Source: JAGVMG01 sp964461105
Lineage (GTDB): Bacteria; Chlamydiota; Chlamydiia; Chlamydiales; Rhabdochlamydiaceae
Direction: 5' to 3'
Assembly (NCBI GenBank): GCA_964461105.1
Contig: CAYWSY010000046.1
Span: 1 to 15,514 of the forward strand
Length of the DNA stretch: 15,514 nt
Shown: piece by piece, positions 14,888 to 15,514 of the stretch
Position numbering within the stretch: the first letter of the stretch is position 1
How the letters are laid out: every line of letters starts with the position of its first letter
The notes under the pieces: generated by a model
The model's input: only the letters and a program-made list of their open reading frames with translations
What the model was told of the DNA's origin: nothing
The model's database searches: none
Program-made: the position numbers and the translations under genes

Positions 14888-15175
14888 ACCCTAAGGGACT
14901 GATTCAAAGCCCCGGATTTGAATTGCTTGTATGGGGGGTTGTATTAATTTAATACTATCCCCCATATACCCAAACAACTTCAAAAGTTGGTTTTCGGCAA
15001 CGCGAAAGCTCCCGCGGTTAAGCGATCGTAAAGTTAGCTGTGTTCTCGAACACAGCGGCCTTTACGATCGCTTAACCCCGGAGCTTTGGCGCAGCCGAAA
15101 ACCAACTTTTGAAGTTGTTTGGGTATACAAGCAATTCAACTGCGGGAGCTTTCAATTCAGTCCTTTAGAGGGACT
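14888..15175. repeat. Very long nested palindrome (foldback element)
   Basis: The segment folds on itself almost completely. From the centre outwards: 15037-15045 pairs with 15048-15056 (9 of 9, two-base loop); 15016-15033 with 15060-15077 (18 of 18); 15005-15012 with 15080-15087 (8 of 8); 14965-14998 with 15094-15127 (34 of 34); 14918-14929 with 15128-15139 (12 of 12). Outside this an imperfect match continues (CTAAGGGACTGA near 14891-14902 against TCAGTCCTTTAG near 15157-15168). Only the left arm carries an extra 32 bases at 14933-14964. No gene within it is convincing. It could be a mobile miniature element, a structured RNA or a remnant of a larger transposon; sequence alone does not decide. 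Confidence 0.85.
14933..14964. mobile_element. 32-base palindromic insertion in the left arm, flanked by TAT
   Basis: Compared with the right arm of the long palindrome, the left arm has 32 extra bases here. The insert starts with six G and ends CCCCCA. Its middle is GTATTAA-T-TTAATAC (14941-14955), so it is itself a hairpin. TAT stands on both sides (14930-14932 and 14965-14967), where the right arm has a single copy, which looks like a three-base target duplication. A loss from the right arm could give the same picture. Confidence 0.5.
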
Positions 15176-15514
15176 TGCAAAAATAAAGTGTCAAACTGAT
15201 AATTTTTGCAATTTTTTCAATAGATTATCGAAAGCTCGCTGAAAACGCATGATGTATACTGTAATTAGCGAAAAATAAGTAAAATTAGATTATCTCTGAG
15301 CAGAACACAGGATACCTGCAAAGTCCTCCGAAGCATGAGACAAAAAATGATTGGAACGATATAATGATTAAACGATAGGAATTTTTTTCATCGTTATATC
15401 ATTATATCATTTTTATCGTTGATTTTGTTGCTCAATAAAAAGACTTTGCAGGTATCCTGATCTGAATGCAGTCGTTCTATTAGCATTCTTGTCGTGGGCA
15501 TATTGTATACTGCT
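15176..15514. other. Gene-free AT-rich stretch between and after the foldback elements
   Basis: Apart from the 15308-15459 element I see no gene, tRNA or ribosomal RNA here. The word TGTATACTG appears at 15253-15261 and again at 15504-15512, once on each side of the element. The last 50 bases contain no start of a recognisable gene. Confidence 0.5.
15308..15459. repeat. MITE-like element with perfect 18-base terminal inverted repeats
   Basis: CAGGATACCTGCAAAGTC at 15308-15325 is exactly inverted at 15442-15459. The 116 bases between are very AT-rich and form a second, imperfect foldback in which AACGAT (15355-15360, 15371-15376) faces ATCGTT (15390-15395, 15415-15420) with ATGAT/ATATCAT repeats. 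No open frame of note is inside. No exact target duplication directly abuts the repeats; TCTGA occurs on both sides but at unequal distances (15295-15299 and 15461-15465). Size and structure suit a miniature inverted-repeat element or a large regulatory hairpin. Confidence 0.7.

Noticed and set aside
14710..14907. A 65-residue minus-strand frame overlapping the start of the gene at 14764
   Set aside because: It shares the same strand in another frame, covers the candidate promoter and shows no domain pattern.
14863..14930. A tRNA-like look from a GGTTCAGAGGCACC stretch
   Set aside because: The rest of a cloverleaf (acceptor and anticodon arms) could not be formed; the resemblance is limited to a T-loop-like word.
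14931..15242. A 103-residue plus-strand open frame across the long palindrome
   Set aside because: It runs through both arms of the hairpin and the palindromic insert, so its length is a by-product of the repeat. No Shine-Dalgarno or family pattern was seen.
1..15514. CRISPR array, prophage genes, integrase or full insertion sequence
   Set aside because: No regularly spaced direct repeats and no transposase, integrase or phage structural gene were found on either strand.

Overview
The window looks like a chromosomal segment of an environmental (non-Chlamydiaceae) member of the Chlamydiota, such as a Waddlia- or Parachlamydia-like amoeba symbiont. Three things support this. The L34 and L36 proteins match the 45-residue chlamydial forms as I remember them. 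The order rnpA-rpmH-rpmJ-rpsN, then a few unassigned genes, then uvrC-mutS matches the order I recall in Chlamydia trachomatis. There is also an ATP/ADP-translocase-family carrier, typical of energy parasites. The genus is an inference. Only the sequence was read; no database search was run.

Layout. 60-2576 (minus): rpmH, then rnpA, then a Rep/UvrD-type helicase, probably one transcript. rnpA has no usable start at the position expected for the family, so its frame appears to begin inside rpmH and overlap it by 94 bases. 2747-3199 (plus): rpmJ-rpsN, closed by a clear intrinsic terminator at 3211-3249. 3251-3679 (minus): a small membrane protein with a GYF_2 domain. 3786-4784 (plus): an Asp23/Gls24-family protein followed by a two-helix AmaP-like membrane protein. 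4853-6544 (plus): a 563-residue unassigned membrane-anchored protein that may carry a degenerate kinase-like fold. 6535-10946 (minus): the repair pair mutS-uvrC, with overlapping genes. 11032-11922 (minus) and 12036-13442 (plus): a LysR-type regulator divergent from a short nucleotide carrier, with an inverted repeat between them that could be the operator. 13511-14764 (minus): two unassigned soluble proteins, each with a credible sigma70-type promoter.

The last 600 bases (about 14888-15514) hold no convincing gene. They contain two foldback elements. The first (14888-15175) is a very long nested palindrome whose left arm is interrupted by a 32-base palindromic insertion flanked by TAT. The second (15308-15459) is an AT-rich, MITE-like element with perfect 18-base terminal inverted repeats.

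Functionally, most of the window is housekeeping: translation (L34, L36, S14), tRNA maturation (RNase P protein) and DNA repair (helicase, MutS, UvrC). The parts tied to lifestyle are the nucleotide carrier with its regulator, the Asp23/AmaP envelope pair and the 563-residue candidate host-interaction protein.
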